A stretch of 64,000 nucleotides of DNA from CAZCVI01 sp964502145 (GTDB lineage: Bacteria > Acidobacteriota > Aminicenantia > UBA2199). Below the pieces are notes generated by a model that worked only from the letters and a program-made list of their open reading frames with translations, did no database searches and was not told where the DNA came from. A program made the translations under genes and the position numbers. The stretch covers positions 1-64,000 of the forward strand of contig CAZCVI010000016.1 of the NCBI GenBank assembly GCA_964502145.1, read 5' to 3'. This document shows positions 45,501 to 60,500 of the stretch, piece by piece (position 1 is the stretch's first letter; each line of letters starts with the position of its first letter).

Positions 45501-48500
45501 GGGGTCATGGAAATCCCTTCGAGATTTACCTGGGCTTGTTCCATATTCTGGCAGGCGAATTGGGCATCAAAGAGGGGGTTGCGGGAAGGGTCTCTTTGGA
45601 GGTCGAGATTATCCACCAGTTCCTCGAACTGATAATCCTGGTTTTCAAAGGCTTTGATACTGCATTCTTTCACTTCTTGTAAAAACTGAGAAAAGTGTTT
45701 TTGGCCCTCGGGGTGATTGCGTAGCGCCAGTTCATTGACAAACATACCGATAATGTGTTGGAGGTCGGCATGGGGTCGCCCGGCAATATCGCAGCCAATG
45801 ACAACATCGTCCTGGCCGGTATATTTAAACAAGAGGACGTTGTACACGGCGAGTAAATAGGAAAAAGTGGTGACTTGATGCTGGAGACAGGCACGCTTAA
45901 AACGGGCGACATCCTGGCCCTGGAGCCGGGTTAAAATAATATCCCCGGCAAAAGTAAACACGGCGGGGCGGGCGGCATCGGTGGGCAGATCAAGTTTAGG
46001 GAGCCAATTGACATCGGCATAAAGATCCAGCCAATACTTTTTCTGCGCTTCCAAACGGTGGGTATTAAATACATTATTCTGCCAACCGGAGAAATCTTTG
46101 TATTGAACCTTCAACGGTGGAAGTTGACCCTGGTTAAAGAGGGTGGTAAAATCTTCCAGTAGTATTTCAACGGAAGTACCATCGCTGATAATATGATGCA
46201 TGTCAAAGAGGAGCAGCATTTTTTCATCGGGCAATGTACCGAGCCCCATGCGCAAGAGTGGGGGCCGGGTTAAATCAAAGGGACGAACGAATTGGGCGAC
46301 CACGTGTTCAACGGGCCGGGAATCGCAGGCATAGTGTTCAATGGCAAATTCAACGGTGGGAAACACGCGCTGAACCGGTTCGTTCTCCAGTAACATAAAG
46401 GCGGTACGCAGGGTTTCATGGCGGGTGATCAAGGCGTTGATGGCGGTTTGGAATTGACTTTCCGAAACCTTTTCATTGATTATCTGAACCATGGGCATGT
46501 TGTAGGTGGTGCCGACGTTTTCCAGTTGTTCTAAAAAGAAAAGCCGCTTTTGGGCGGAGGATTGGCGGTAATAATCCCGGTTTTCAACCGGCGCGATGGT
46601 TTCAAAAATGGTCTTTTTCGCCTCTTGGATATACGTGGCCATAAAACTAATGCGGGGATCTTTGAAGAACACGCCGAGGGGGACTTCAACGTCAAATTCC
46701 TGGTGGACCTGGGCATTCATCGTGGTGGCTCTTAACGAATGACCGCCCAGTTCAAAGAAATTATCATGGATACCAATTTTGTTTTTCTCTATTTTGAGGA
46801 CATTGGCCCAGATTTCCACGAGTTTTTCCTGGACAAAATTAACGGGGCCGACAAAATGGGTCGTTCGTTGTACTTCTGGTTTGGGCAGGGCGCGTTGGTT
46901 GACTTTTCCCGACGTGGTGAGGGGGATTTGTTCCAAGCACATGAAGTAAGCGGGCACCATATAATCGGGAAGACTGGTGGCGAGAAACGTGCGCAGCTCT
47001 TTATCATCCAGGGGAGTCTGGGCGACGTAATACGCGGTGAGAGATTTATCGCCGGCCTCATCAATGTGAACGCAAACGGCCGCTTCTTTGATGTGGGGGT
47101 GTTTGAGGAGGCAATTTTCAATTTCACCGGGTTCAATACGAAAGCCGCGGATTTTAACTTGTTGGTCAATGCGGCCTAAGAACTGAATATTGCCGTCGGC
47201 AAGCGTGCAGGTCAGATCACCGGTGCGATAGGCGAGAGCATTTAGCAGGGGGAGGTGAATAAATTTTTCTGCGGTTAAGTCGGGGCGATTCAAATATCCC
47301 CTGGCCAAACCAACACCGGTAATAAACAATTCACCGGGGATACCCAGGGGCTGGAGAGCGAGATTTTTGTCCAATACATATAAACCAATGTTGTCTATGG
47401 GCTTACCGATGGGAATAATGTGTTGTTCGGGACCAGCAGCACAGTCAAAATAGGAGACATCAATGGTGGCTTCAGTGGGACCGTATAAATTGGCCAGCCG
47501 GGTGTGGTTCTCCGTGTTTAATAACTGGTTAAAAAGAGAGACATGGGAGGATAACAGGGCTTCGCCACTGGTGAAAACCTGTTTTAAACTGGATAACCTG
47601 CCGGTGTGACGGTAACCCTTGACATAATCCAAGAATACAGCCAACATCGAGGGCACAAAGTGCATGGTGGTGACGCGGGCGGTGGCAATGCTGTCGATGA
47701 TGGTGGCGGGGTTCTTTTCGCCGCCCGGAACGAGTAAACAGAGCCTGGCGCCCACAATGGACCACCATAAAAGCTCCCAGACGGAGACATCGAAGGTAAA
47801 GGTGGTTTTTTGCAAGATGCAATCATCGGGAGTGAGGGGATATTTGTTCTGCATCCAATGAATGCGGTTGACCAGGGAGTGATGTTCGATGATGGTGCCC
47901 TTGGGTCTGCCGGTGGTGCCGGAGGTGTAGATGACGTAGGCGGGGGTGGTGGGAATTATAGCAGGAATAGGAGTAATGGGAGGAATGGGAATGGCGGATT
48001 GGATTAGGGTTTTAGTGAGGAGAAGGTGGGCGGCGCTGTCGGAGAGGATGTATTGGATACGATCCTCGGGGTATTCGGGGTCGATGGGGAGGTAGGCGGC
48101 AGCGGATTTTAAGATGGCGAGGATGGCGATGATCATTTCAATGGAACGTTCGATTTTGAGGGCGACGATGGTGTTGGGGTGGACGCCTTGAGTATTTAAA
48201 TAATGGGCCAATTGGGTGGATTGGGTGTTTAAGAGGGAATAGGTGAGTTGGCTTTCCCCGATGAGGGCGATATGATCCGGGGTGCGCTCGGCTTGTTGGA
48301 TGAATAAGTGGGGAATGGTTGTATCGGCGGGATAGGGGGCAGCGGTGCTGTTGAATTCAATTAATAGGCGGGTTTGCTCCTCACAAGACATCCAGGTGAT
48401 CTCAGAGAGGGTGGTGTCGGGATTTTTTAGAATCTGCTTGATACCTTCATGATAATGCTGGGCAATTTGCGCCACCGTGGCGGAATCAATCACATTGCCA

Positions 48501-51500
48501 TTGTATTGAAAGGTGATTTGTAAACGATCGGTATACCCAAGGGTGATGGTGAAACCATAATTGGTCTGCTCAAACACCTCCGCCCGGGTTAATGAAAAAG
48601 AGGAGTCGTTGTCCGTGGTGGTCTGGTTCTGATAGCCCTCGATTTGATCGGCAATGGGATAATTCTCAAAAACAAAGAGATGATCAAGCAGGTTCTGCTT
48701 CAAAGAACTCTGGGCTTGAATATCTGCCAGAGGATGATAATGATGGGCTTCACTGGTAATGGCTTCTTTCTGAACTTTTTGTAGCAGGGTGGACAAGAAC
48801 ATGGTGTCCAGAAACCGGATACGCACAGGAATGGTATTGATAAATAAGCCAACCATGGTTTCAACGCCCTCCAATTGCGAGGGACGCCCGGAGACGACGG
48901 CTCCAAAGACCACATCCTCTTTGCCGGTATATTTCCCTAGCAGAATACCCCACAGGGTCTGGGTGACGATGTTCAGGGTGACATTGGTCTGAGCCGCCAG
49001 GGCATTAAGGGCCTGGGTGTGTTGGGCATCAAGGTGGAGGGTGACTTTTTGATTGTCAAAAGCCCCCTGTGACTCATGGCTTTTGATAATCCCCGATTGC
49101 TCGGTGAAGGAATCCAGATACGCTTGCCAATAGCGGGAGGATTCTTCCCTGTCTTGTTTTTCCAGCCATTCTATATAAGAGCGATAGGGCCGGGAAGCGG
49201 GCATAGAATAGGTTTTGTTTTGCAAAAGCGCGGTATAAATCTGGAAGAAGTCGGCATTTACAAGCCCAATACACCAGCCATCCATCAGGATATGGTGGAA
49301 ACTCCAGATAAATTCATAGGTGGCTGGCGCCAGACGCAAGATAGAAGCACGCACCACGATGTCTTTACTTAAATCGAAGGAGGAGTGGATATCATTGGCT
49401 TTAAATTGGCGGATAAAATTTTCTATTTCCTCATTATCGTCGAAGTAACTGATATCCAGGTAATAAAATTTCACGCCACGCTCTTTTAAGACCACTTGCA
49501 GGGGACGGAGCGTGCCCAGATGGACAAAGGCAGTGCGTAAGATATCGTGTCGTTTCACCAATTGGTTCAGACTTTGTTCGACGAGGGGGATATCCAATTT
49601 CCCGGAGAGACGAAAAGCAGCCTGTTGGAAATAGGATTGGGCGGATTGATCCAACAAGGAATGAAATAACAAGCCCTCTTGCATGGGAGAGAGAGGATAA
49701 TAATCCTCGGTATCGGGATAAAGGGTGAGCAAACGCCCAAGGGCTTCAATGGATAAGTTTTGATAGGTAAAATCACTGGGGGTGCGTTCGCTGGTTTCCT
49801 GGCTGACGCAATGGGAGATAATATATTGGAGTTGCGCCTGGAAATTTTCCGCCAGAGTAGTGATCGTCTCCGGTTTAAAGTAGGTGGTGTTGTAGGTGAT
49901 GTCCATGGACAACTGGTTGTTCACCACCATGCCGTTAATATCCAAATCATGGTCCCGTAGATACTCCAAACTGATGGGATTGCCGCCGGATTCCTTGGCG
50001 ATTTGAAAGTGGGAGGCTTGATTAACATCCGCGTCGAATTGACCGAGATAATTAAAAAGCAAAAAGGGCTGGAGGGTAAAATCAATCCCCGTGGTGGCTT
50101 CTTGCGGGGCTAAATATTTCAGCAACCCATAACCAATTCCCTTATTAGGAACCTTTCTTAAGGTCTCTTTAATCTCTTTGATCTGGCGCCCGGGGTCACT
50201 GGCATGGGAAAAATCCAAAAGAACGGGATAGGTGGTGGTGAACCACCCCACGGTGCGACTGATATTGATATCACCGGCAATATTTTCCCTGCCGTGTCCT
50301 TCTAACGCGATCAATAAGGCACTTTGGCCAAAGGTTTTTTTGATTGCTAAACCCAGAGCGGTTAACAAGATATCATTGATCTCCGTGTTATAACATTGAT
50401 TCACCTGGTTTAATAACATATGGGTGGTGGTAGCGTCGAGGCTTAAAGAGACACTTCGTGCATCTTTAAAAACGTTGGTCGTACCGGCGAAATCCTTTTT
50501 AATGGCAGGAATAGTCTTGGCCGTGACGTCTTGCCAGTAGGGAATTTCTTGCAATAGGGTTTTATGATGGGCATACCGCTGTAATTCTTGCGCCCAATGT
50601 TGAAAGGAATCGGTTTTGGGAGGCAATAAAGGGGACAGGCCAGTTTTAAATTGCGTGAAGAGGGTTTGGATATCTTCAAACAAGATGCGCCACGAGATGC
50701 CATCAATAACCAGGTGATGCACGGCAATTAATAAGCGGTCGCCATCCAACAGGTGAAATAAACCCAGCTTCAGCAGCGGTCCGGTTTCAAGATTGATGCT
50801 GCTTTGCAGGAGCGTGCAGAGTCTTTCCAGTTCTTCTATACTAGCGGGGTGGTGGCGCAAGTCGTGTTCCTCAAGAGAGAGCGGGAAATCCACGGGTTGA
50901 TTGATTTGTTGCACGTCAAGGGTTTGGGCATCTATTTTATAAGTCAAACGCAGGGCATCGTGATGCTCTGCTATTTTATGAAATACTTTTTTTATAGTAT
51001 CTTTAGCGAACCCGGCGGGGGCGTGGTACATCACGGATTGGTTAAAATGATGGGAGACGGGAGAGAAGGTTTTGAAGAATCCTGCTTGAATGGGGGTGAG
51101 GGGAACGAGACCAGTCACTGGGGATTGATTGGGGATTCGTTGTAGCTTTTTGATATGGGGGGACATGTCAGCGATCACGGGATATTGGAAGATGTCTTTC
51201 ATCTCCAGCTTGTATCCGGCGCTGTTCATGCGGGACATGATTTGAATGGCTTTAATAGAGTCGCCGCCAATGTGGAAGAAGTTGTCGGTGATACTGATAT
51301 TGGGTTTTCCCAGCACCGTTTCCCAGATTTCTTTTAATTGTTTTTCAATGTCGTTGCGGGGTGGGATATAATGGGTGGCAATTTGGGTTGCCCTGGCATC
51401 GGGTAAGGCATGACGATCTACTTTTCCCGTGGCGGAGAGGGGAATCTGTTCCAGTTGCATAAAATAGGCGGGAATCATATATTCGGGCAAACTTTTAGAC

Positions 51501-54500
51501 AGATAGTCTCTTAAAACATTCCCGCTGAGCGGGGTATCGGCGACAAAATAGGCGGCGAGACTCAAATCGGTGATCTCTTGACCCACGACAATGACAACCA
51601 CATCTTTGATCTGGGGGTGCTTTAATAATAGGTTCTCGATCTCGCCCAGTTCGATGCGGTAGCCGCGGATTTTTACTTGCCAATCGCTGCGACCGAGGAA
51701 TTCAATGTTACCATCGGGGAGCCAACGGGCGAGGTCGCCGGTTTGGTAGAATTTTGTGGACGGAGTGGACTGAGTGGACGAAGTGGACAGGGAGAGAAAC
51801 TTGTGGTGGGTAAGATCGGGGTTGTTTAGATAGCCGCAGGCGAGACCGTGGCCGGATAAGAGCAGTTGACCGGGGATGCCGATGGGGGATAATTGGTAAT
51901 TTTGATCGACTATTAGAATCTGGGTGTTGGCGATGGGCTTGCCGATGGATATGATGGTCTGGGGTTGGAGGTCGCGGTAAATGGAGCTGAGGACACTGTT
52001 TTCCGTGGGACCGTATTCATTCACAAGCTCGACAAATGGCAGGAGTTGTTTGCTTTTTTCCACGAGAGTGGGTAAGACGGCTTCGCCGGCGAGGGTAACG
52101 ACCTTGATGGTGGATAATTGGTCCGGGGTGGCGGCTTCCAATAGGCCCCGGTATAAAGAAGGGACACAGATAAAGTGGGTGATACGGGTGGTGGCGATGA
52201 TCTGGGTGATCCTAGTGATATCTTTGGCCTCATCGCGGCTGGGAAGCACGACGGGCGTGCCGGAAAGCAGGGGGGTGAAAAAGGAAGTTAAGAATCCATC
52301 GAAGATAAAAGAAAACAATTGCAAGGCACGGTGATGGGTGGTTAATTTATATTCGCCCATGCGATAGTTGATGGTATTATATATAGCACGGTGCTCGACC
52401 ATCACGCCCTTGGGTTTGCCGGTGGAACCGGAAGTGTAGATGATGTAAGCGAGAGAGGTGGGAAGAATGGGAGCAATAGGAGTAATAGGATGAATGGGAG
52501 TGGAATCTTGGATGAAGGATGGGGTGACGATGATTTGGGCATTGCTGTCGGAGAGCATGAATTGTTTTCGGTCAGCGGGGGCGGTGGGATCAATGGGGAG
52601 ATAGGCGGCGGCGGATTTTAAGATGGCGAGGATGGCGATGATCATTTCTAATGAATGTTCCATCATCAGAGCAACAATGGTATTGGGCAATACGCCTTTC
52701 TCTAATAATATATGGGCCAATTGAGTGGAGTGAATGTTTAGTTCACGGTAGGTTAATTGGCCTTTGGTGGGGTCGATGATGGCGATTGAATCGGGAATGC
52801 GGACGACTTGTTCGGCGAATAATTGGGGCAGGGTTTTGTCTGCTGGAAGAGTGAGCGGGGCGTTAAATTGATATAAGATTTGCTCTTTCTCGGCGGGGGA
52901 TAAAAGGGTTAAGTCTGCTACTTGCAGGTCTTGATGGGCGAGAATCTGCATGAACGCGATATGCAAATGACGGGCCAATTGCTCAACATAATGATCGTCA
53001 AGGGCATTACTGTTGTAATGGAAGCTGATTGATAATTGCGTGGTTCCCGATACGACGAGATTTAAATCATAATTGGTTTCACGAAATACATCGGCATGGG
53101 TGACCACAAAGGATACCTCGGCGGGTGTGTCTTTGTCACTGCTATAACCCTCAATCTGCTCGGCAACGGGATAATTCTCAAACACGAAAAGATGATCGAA
53201 AAGATGATGCTTCAAAAACGTGCTGGCCTGAATAGCCACCAGGGGATGATGATGATGGGCTTCGCTGGCCAGAGCCTCGGACTGAATCTGTTGAATCAAG
53301 TGGAGAAAGGCGGTTTCCTCGGAAAAACGAATGCGCACGGGAATAGTATTGATAAACAAACCCACCATGGTTTCAACACCATCCAACCCGGCAGGACGAC
53401 CAGAAACAACGGCACCAAACACCACATCCTTTTTGCCGGTATATTTCCCCAGCAGAATGCCCCACAGGGTCTGGGTTAAAATATTCAGGGTGACATGGGT
53501 CCGCGCGGCCAAGGCATTCAGTTGCTGGGTGTGTTCTGGTTCCAGAGTAATAACAACCTTGCCATGGGAATAAGAAGCGGGTTGCTCGGAGTTCTTGACC
53601 TTTGGTTTAAGAATAGCGGTTTGTTCATCAAAGGTCTGGAGATAATTCTGCCAATAGCGGGCGGACTCTTCTTTATCCTTTTTTTCCAACCATTGAATAT
53701 AAGTGCGATAGGGTTTGGGCCGTGGCAAATGGACGGGTTGATGTTGGGCATGGGCGGAATAGATATGAAAGAAATCACTGATAATTAACCCGATACACCA
53801 CCCATCCATCAATACATGATTGGAACTCCAGATGAATTCATAAAGAGAGTCCTGCAACTGGATAATGGCGGTGCGAACCAGGGGTTCGTGACTCAAATCA
53901 AAGGGGGAATTCTTTTCTTTTAACTTGTACTCATTTACAAACTTTTCCTTCTCTACATCGTCCTTCATCCCGCTGATATCCTGGTAATAAAAAACCATGG
54001 AGCGATCTTTTAACACCACCTGCAAGGGCCGGGGCGTGTTTTGATGAACAAAAGCAGTGCGCAAGACATCGTGATGTTGAACCAGTTCATGGAGACTCTT
54101 TTCCACCAGGGGGATGTTAAGATGACTGGCTAAACGGAAAGACGTTTGTTCAAAATTGGTATGGGCGGTGGGGTTCAATAATGCTTGAAACAACATGCCT
54201 TCCTGCATGGGCGAAAGGGGATAAATATCCTCCATGGCGGGGTAAATAGTCAACAGATGCTGGAGGGTTTCGATAGATAAATGGGGGTAAGTAAAATCAC
54301 TGGGCGTGTATTCGCGGGTTTCGCGGCTGGTGCAAAAGGCGATGAGGTGCTGGAGTTCCTGGTGGAAATGCTGGGATAGTGTGGCGATGGTCTCTGGTTT
54401 AAAATGAGTGGTGCTGTAGGTGATGGTCATGCTTAACCGCTGGTTGAGAGTCATGCCGTTCACTTCCAGTACATGCTCTCGTTGATAATTCAAACCCATT

Positions 54501-57500
54501 GATTCACCGGTGGACTCCTCGGCCATTTGAAAGAGGCGGAGTTGTTGGACATCGGTGTCAAATTGACCGAGGTAATTAAAAATCAGTGAGGGTTGTACGG
54601 TAAAATCTATTTTGGGCTCGGTGGTGTTTTCCGCCAGGTATTTTAAGATGCCATAACCAATACCTTTGTGGGGAATTTTCCGAAATGTCTCTTTTATTTC
54701 CTTGATCTGGCGTCCGGGGTTGCTGGCGTATGATAAATCCAAGAGCACGGGATATACACTGGTAAACCAACCCACTGTACGGCTAATATCAATGTCAGCG
54801 GCGATGTCTTCCCGACCATGACCCTCCATGGCAATCAATACGCGATCCTGGGCAAAGGTTTTTTGTATGGCTAAACCCAGCGCGGTGATTAATATGTCAT
54901 TGATCTCGGTGTTATAACAGGGATTGACTTTATTTATCAAGAGCAGTGTTTCGGTTTCATCCAGATTAAAGACGATACTGCGGCTATCTTTGACAGCATT
55001 ACCAACAGCATCAAAATCCTTTTTTAGAGGAGGAACGGTCTGGGTGACCACCTGTGCCCAATAGGATTTCTCTTGCAATAAAGTTTTATGCTGGGCATAT
55101 TCCTGAAGTTTTTTTGACCAGTACTGGAAGGAATCGGTTTTAGGGGGTAAAGAAAGGGGCTTACCTGCGTCGATCAGGGTATATAACGTCTGGATATCTT
55201 CAAAAAGTATCCGCCATGAGATTCCATCTACCACCAAATGATGAATAGCGATGAATAATCGGTCACCATCAGGTAGATGAAATAAGCCGACTTTCATCAG
55301 GGGACCATTTTCTAGATTAATACTACTTTGAATATGGTTTATTTGCTTTTGGAGTTCTGCGGAGAGTTCACTGGTATTAGGAACGAGGTGGGTGAGGTCA
55401 TGTTCTTGAAGGGAAAGGGGATAATCCAGGCCATGAATGAGCTGTTCAACTTGTTGGGTGTGGGGATCGGGTTTAAAAGTCATACGCAGGGCATCGTGAT
55501 ATTCTTGAATTTTGAAGAACACCTTTTCCACAATCTCTTTATCCAATCGTTCGGGGGTCTGGAACATAACGACCTGGTTATAATGGTGGGAATCGGGGGA
55601 AGCGGCGCTAAAGAATGCCTTCTGAATCGGAGTTAACGGGACGAATCCGGTGATGGTTGATTGATCGGGAACCCGTTCTACTTTAAAAACATGGGGGGAT
55701 AATTCCGCGATGATGGGGTATTGGAAGATATCTTTCATTTCCAATTTATAACCGGCGCGATTGAGGCGGGATAAGATTTGAATGGATTTGATGGAATCAC
55801 CACCGATGTGGAAAAAGTTCTCGTTGATGCTGACATGTTGTTTCCCCAGCACGGCTTCCCAGATTTCCTTGAGAGTCTGTTCGATCTCATTGCGGGGCGC
55901 GAGATAGTAGCTGGAAATGGCATTTAATTCAGGTTCGGGTAGGGCTTTGCGGTTAATTTTCCCGCTGGTGGTGCGGGGGAGTTGTTGAAGGGGTATAAAA
56001 TAGGCGGGGATCATATACGTGGGTAAAGAGTTTAACAACCATTCGCGTAATTCCAGGGGGGTAAGCTCCATGGTGGGAACAATATACGCCACCAGCATTT
56101 TATCGCCCACGGCATCTGTTTTTACCACCACGACGCACTCTGTGATGCGGGGATGTATTAATAAGTGCGTTTCAATCTCGCCCAATTCGATTCTAAAGCC
56201 GCGTATTTTGATCTGGAAATCGATTCTACCCAGAAATTCGATATTGCCATCGGGTAACCAACGGGCCAGGTCGCCGGTTTTGTATAACCGGGTGGTAATG
56301 GCGGGGTTGAGAGGGGAAAATGCGTCGTGGGTGGCCTGGGGTAAGTTCAGATACCCACGGGTCAACCCTGAACCGGCAATACACAGTTGACCGGGAATAC
56401 CAGGGGCTTGAATGCCATCGTTGGTATTAAGAATAACTATATTATAATGAGTGATAGGTTTACCAATAGGAACAACAGCGGGCATGGGCATGGTGCATGG
56501 ATAATAGGTGGCGCACACGGTGGTTTCGGTGGGTCCATAGGTGTTGTATACCGCGCCCATTTCTATTAGTTTATCGACATACTGGTTTTTTAGGACATCT
56601 CCGCCACTGATGTAGATGCGAATGGGTAATGTGAAGCCCGCCCGGTTCAATTCGTTTAATAAGAGCGGGGAGGCGGTGATGAGGGTGACGTGGTGCTTGA
56701 AGATAAAAGTTACCAGTCGTTGGATATCTACCAGACTGTCCTTTTCTATAATGGCGAGCTTTCCACCTTTGAGGAGGATGGGATAAAGTTCTTCGACACA
56801 GGCATCAAATGTATAGGAAGCTTGTTGAATCACGGTATCGGAAGGGAATAATTCAAATTGGTGGGCGAAGGCATCGAGATAGGCCAAAACCTGGCGATGC
56901 TCAACTAACACGCCTTTGGGCTGACCGGTGGAACCGGAAGTGTAGATGATGTAGGCGAGATTGGTGGGAGTAATGGGAGTAATAGGAGTAATGGGAGTAA
57001 TGGGAGTAATGGGAGTAAAATCTTGGATTTGTTTTTCAGTGAGTACGATTTGGGTAGCGCTGTCTGCCAGGATGAATTGTTTGCGATTCTCGGGGTAATC
57101 GGGGTCAATGGGAAGGTAGGCGGCACCGGATTTTAAAATACCCAGGATGCCGATAATCATTTCAATAGAACGGTTTACCATGAGACCAACGATACTATCG
57201 GGTAATGCACCTTGTACGATTAATGCATGGGCCAATAAATTGGCTTTATTATTTAATTCTGCGTAGGTTAATTGGCAGCCCACGTTATTTTCGCCGATGA
57301 GGGCAATATGATCGGGGGTGCGATGGACTTGGGCCTCTAATAATTGATGGATCAGGTGTGCCACCGGGAAAACTGTGGGGCTGTTGAATTCTTCCAGGAT
57401 GTGACGCTTTTCTTCTTCTGTCAGAAGGTCGAGGTCTGCAATCTTGAGGGATGGATTTTCCAGCACCATCACCAGTTGTCCTATTATATTGGTTAAATGT

Positions 57501-60500
57501 TTTGCAAATCGTTCTATTGTCTCCCGTTTAAAAAGAGCCGTACAATATTCCAGCGTGCAATGAATCCCATCCTGAATTTCCGAGAGTTCAAAGGTTATAT
57601 CTACTTTCGCGGTTTTGTACTGTGTCGGCTGTGATGAAAATGTCAACCCTTCAACGGACAGGGAAGGAAAAACAAAATTTTGCACCAATAACATGACATC
57701 AAAAACAGGATTATGACTGAAATTGGGTTTTTTCTCTACCTGTTTGATGACTTCACGGAACGGATAAACCTGGTTCTCAAATGCTGAAAGGGCACCGGTT
57801 TTTACAGTGTGCAGGAACTCCCATACCGATGAATCCGTCTGGATTTGATTGCGCATGACCACCGTGTCCAATAACAGGCCGATAAGGGGTTCCAGGTCCA
57901 TGTGGTTCCTTCCGGCGATAGGGGTGCCAATGACCATATCTGTTTGTCCCGTGTAATGGAACAGCGTGATTTCCAAAGCCGTTAATGCCACCATGTACAG
58001 CGTGGTGCCGGATTTTTTCATTAAACGAGCCACCCTGTCTTTTAAAGGGCGGTGGATTTCAAAGGCATGGCTATCCCCGGCAAAGGATTGCACTGCGGGC
58101 CGGGGGAAATCCATGGGCATTTCCAATACCGGCAATTCACCGGCCAGAAGATTGAGCCAATAATTTTCCTGTTCCTGCAATAAACCGGAGGATAAACGAG
58201 TCTGCTGCCATTGCGAGAAGTCCTGGTATTGAACTCTTAAAGGGGGAAGTTGATTCTCCATGCCGCCATAAAACGAGGTGATTTCCCTGACAAATATAGC
58301 CATGGAGGAACCATCGGAAATAATATGGTTCATGTCAAATAGTAAGATATGTTTGGTATCATTTTTTTTGATCAGGCCCATGCGCAGTAGCGGTGCCATG
58401 GAAAGATCAAAAGGTCGGATAAAATCAGGTATCTCGCCTTTGAAATCTTCGATTTCAAAATCTACCTGATCGTGAACTCTCATCACTGCTTTTTCGGTTA
58501 GTAAATGAAAGGAGGCCCGTAAAATATCATGTCTTTGCAGCACGGCTTTTACGGCTTGTTCCAGTCGTATTTTATCTAAATTGCCGTCCACTTCCAGAAT
58601 AGAAGGAACATTATAACTGGTCCCGATACCTTCTAACTGCTGGAGTATATAAAAACGTTGCTGTGCGGATGACTGGGGGTAGTATTCCTTTTTTTCTACT
58701 GGTTGGATGCCCTGGTATAAATTCTGGCTCCCATGAACGATGTATTCCGCTTGTTGACGGATGGTTTGTGATTTAAAGATTTCTGCAAGGGGAATTTCAA
58801 CATCCAGTGTCCTGTGAATTTTAGATGCCAATGTGGTTGCTTTTAAGGAGTGGCCGCCGAGGTGGAAAAAATTATCGTCGATGCCTAAAGCGGGCAGGTG
58901 ACCGGGGTCTCTACCCAAAACTTCATGCCATATGTCAGATAATATTCTTTCTATTTTATTGCGCGGTGCGGTATATGTCTCACCCATGGTTGCGGTGGGT
59001 TGCGGTAAGGCGCGGTGGTCTATTTTGCCGTTGGCAGTCAGGGGGATTTTTTCCAACTGGACAAAATAGGTGGGGAGCATGTACTCGGGTAATTCATGGG
59101 CCAGGAGCTCCCGTAATTGGGCGCTGGTATACTCTGTTTGGGAAACATAATAGGTGCAGATGGACTTATCTTTTAATGTGTCTTCATGAACCAGGACCAC
59201 GGCTTCGTTGATGCCGCTGATCTTTAATACACAATTCTCGATCTCGCCCAATTCGATGCGGAAACCGCGTATTTTAACCTGATGATCGATTCTACCGAGG
59301 AATTCAATATCCCCGCTGGCTAACCAACGGGCGAGATCCCCGGATTTGTAGAGCGGGGCGGGCAAAGTAGATGAAGTGGGGGGGGTGATAAATATATCAT
59401 GGGTTAATTGGGGGTGGTTGAGATATCCTCTGGCCAGACCATCACCACCGATGTATAATTCACCGCTGATGCCTAGGGGCACGGGGTTAAAATGTTTGTC
59501 CAGAATATAGAGGGAGGTGTTGGCAATGGGTTGGCCGATAGGAATGGTGACGGCGGTATCGGGAACTGTTTGAATGGGGTAATAACTGGCAAAAACAGTG
59601 GTTTCGGTGGGACCATAAACATTGACGATACGATCCGCGCCGAGGAAAGCCAAGGCTTTTCTAGAATGTTCCACCGATGCCCGTTCACCGCCGAACAATA
59701 CTTTTCTGGTGCTTTTGAAACAGTGGATTTCTAAATCCACCAGGGTGTTGAACAGCGCGGAAGTGATAAAAAATACGGTTATCGCTTCTTTTTGCATGAT
59801 TTTAGAGATTTCGTTCACCGATGATACCTGCGCGGGGGAGATTAGAACCAGGGCGGCACTATTGAGGAGCGGGCCAAAGATATCAAAGACGGAACCATCA
59901 AAGGCATAATTGGATAACTGCAACATGCGATCAGCGGGAGTTATATTTATATAATTGGTATCCCGAACGACGCGGGTGACGTTATAATGGCAGGTGAGCA
60001 CACCCTTGGGCTTGCCGGTGGAACCGGAAGTGTAGATAATATAGGCAAGATGGGCGGGGGTGATGGGAGTTATGGGAATGGGAGTAATAGGAGTAATGGG
60101 AGTAATGGGAGTGGAATCTTGGATGAATTGTGGGGTGATGAGCGGGGTGGCGCGGCTGTCGGAGAGCATAAATTGGATGCGTTCTTCTGGGTATTGGGGG
60201 TCAATGGGTAAATAGGCGGCACCGGATTTTAAGATGCCCAGAATGCCGATGAGCATCTCGATGGAACGTTCGGCTTTGAGGGCGACGATGGTGTCGGGAC
60301 GTACACCTTTCTCTATTAATAGATGGGCGAGCTGATTGGATTTAATGTTTAATTGGGAATAGGTCAATTGACTTTCCCCGATGAGGGCAATGTGATCGGG
60401 AACACGATTGACTTGTTCGATGAATAATTGGGGAATGGTTTTTTCGGCGGGATAGGGGGTCGCGGTTTGATTCAGGTCATGGAGAAGCCAGTTCTTCTCG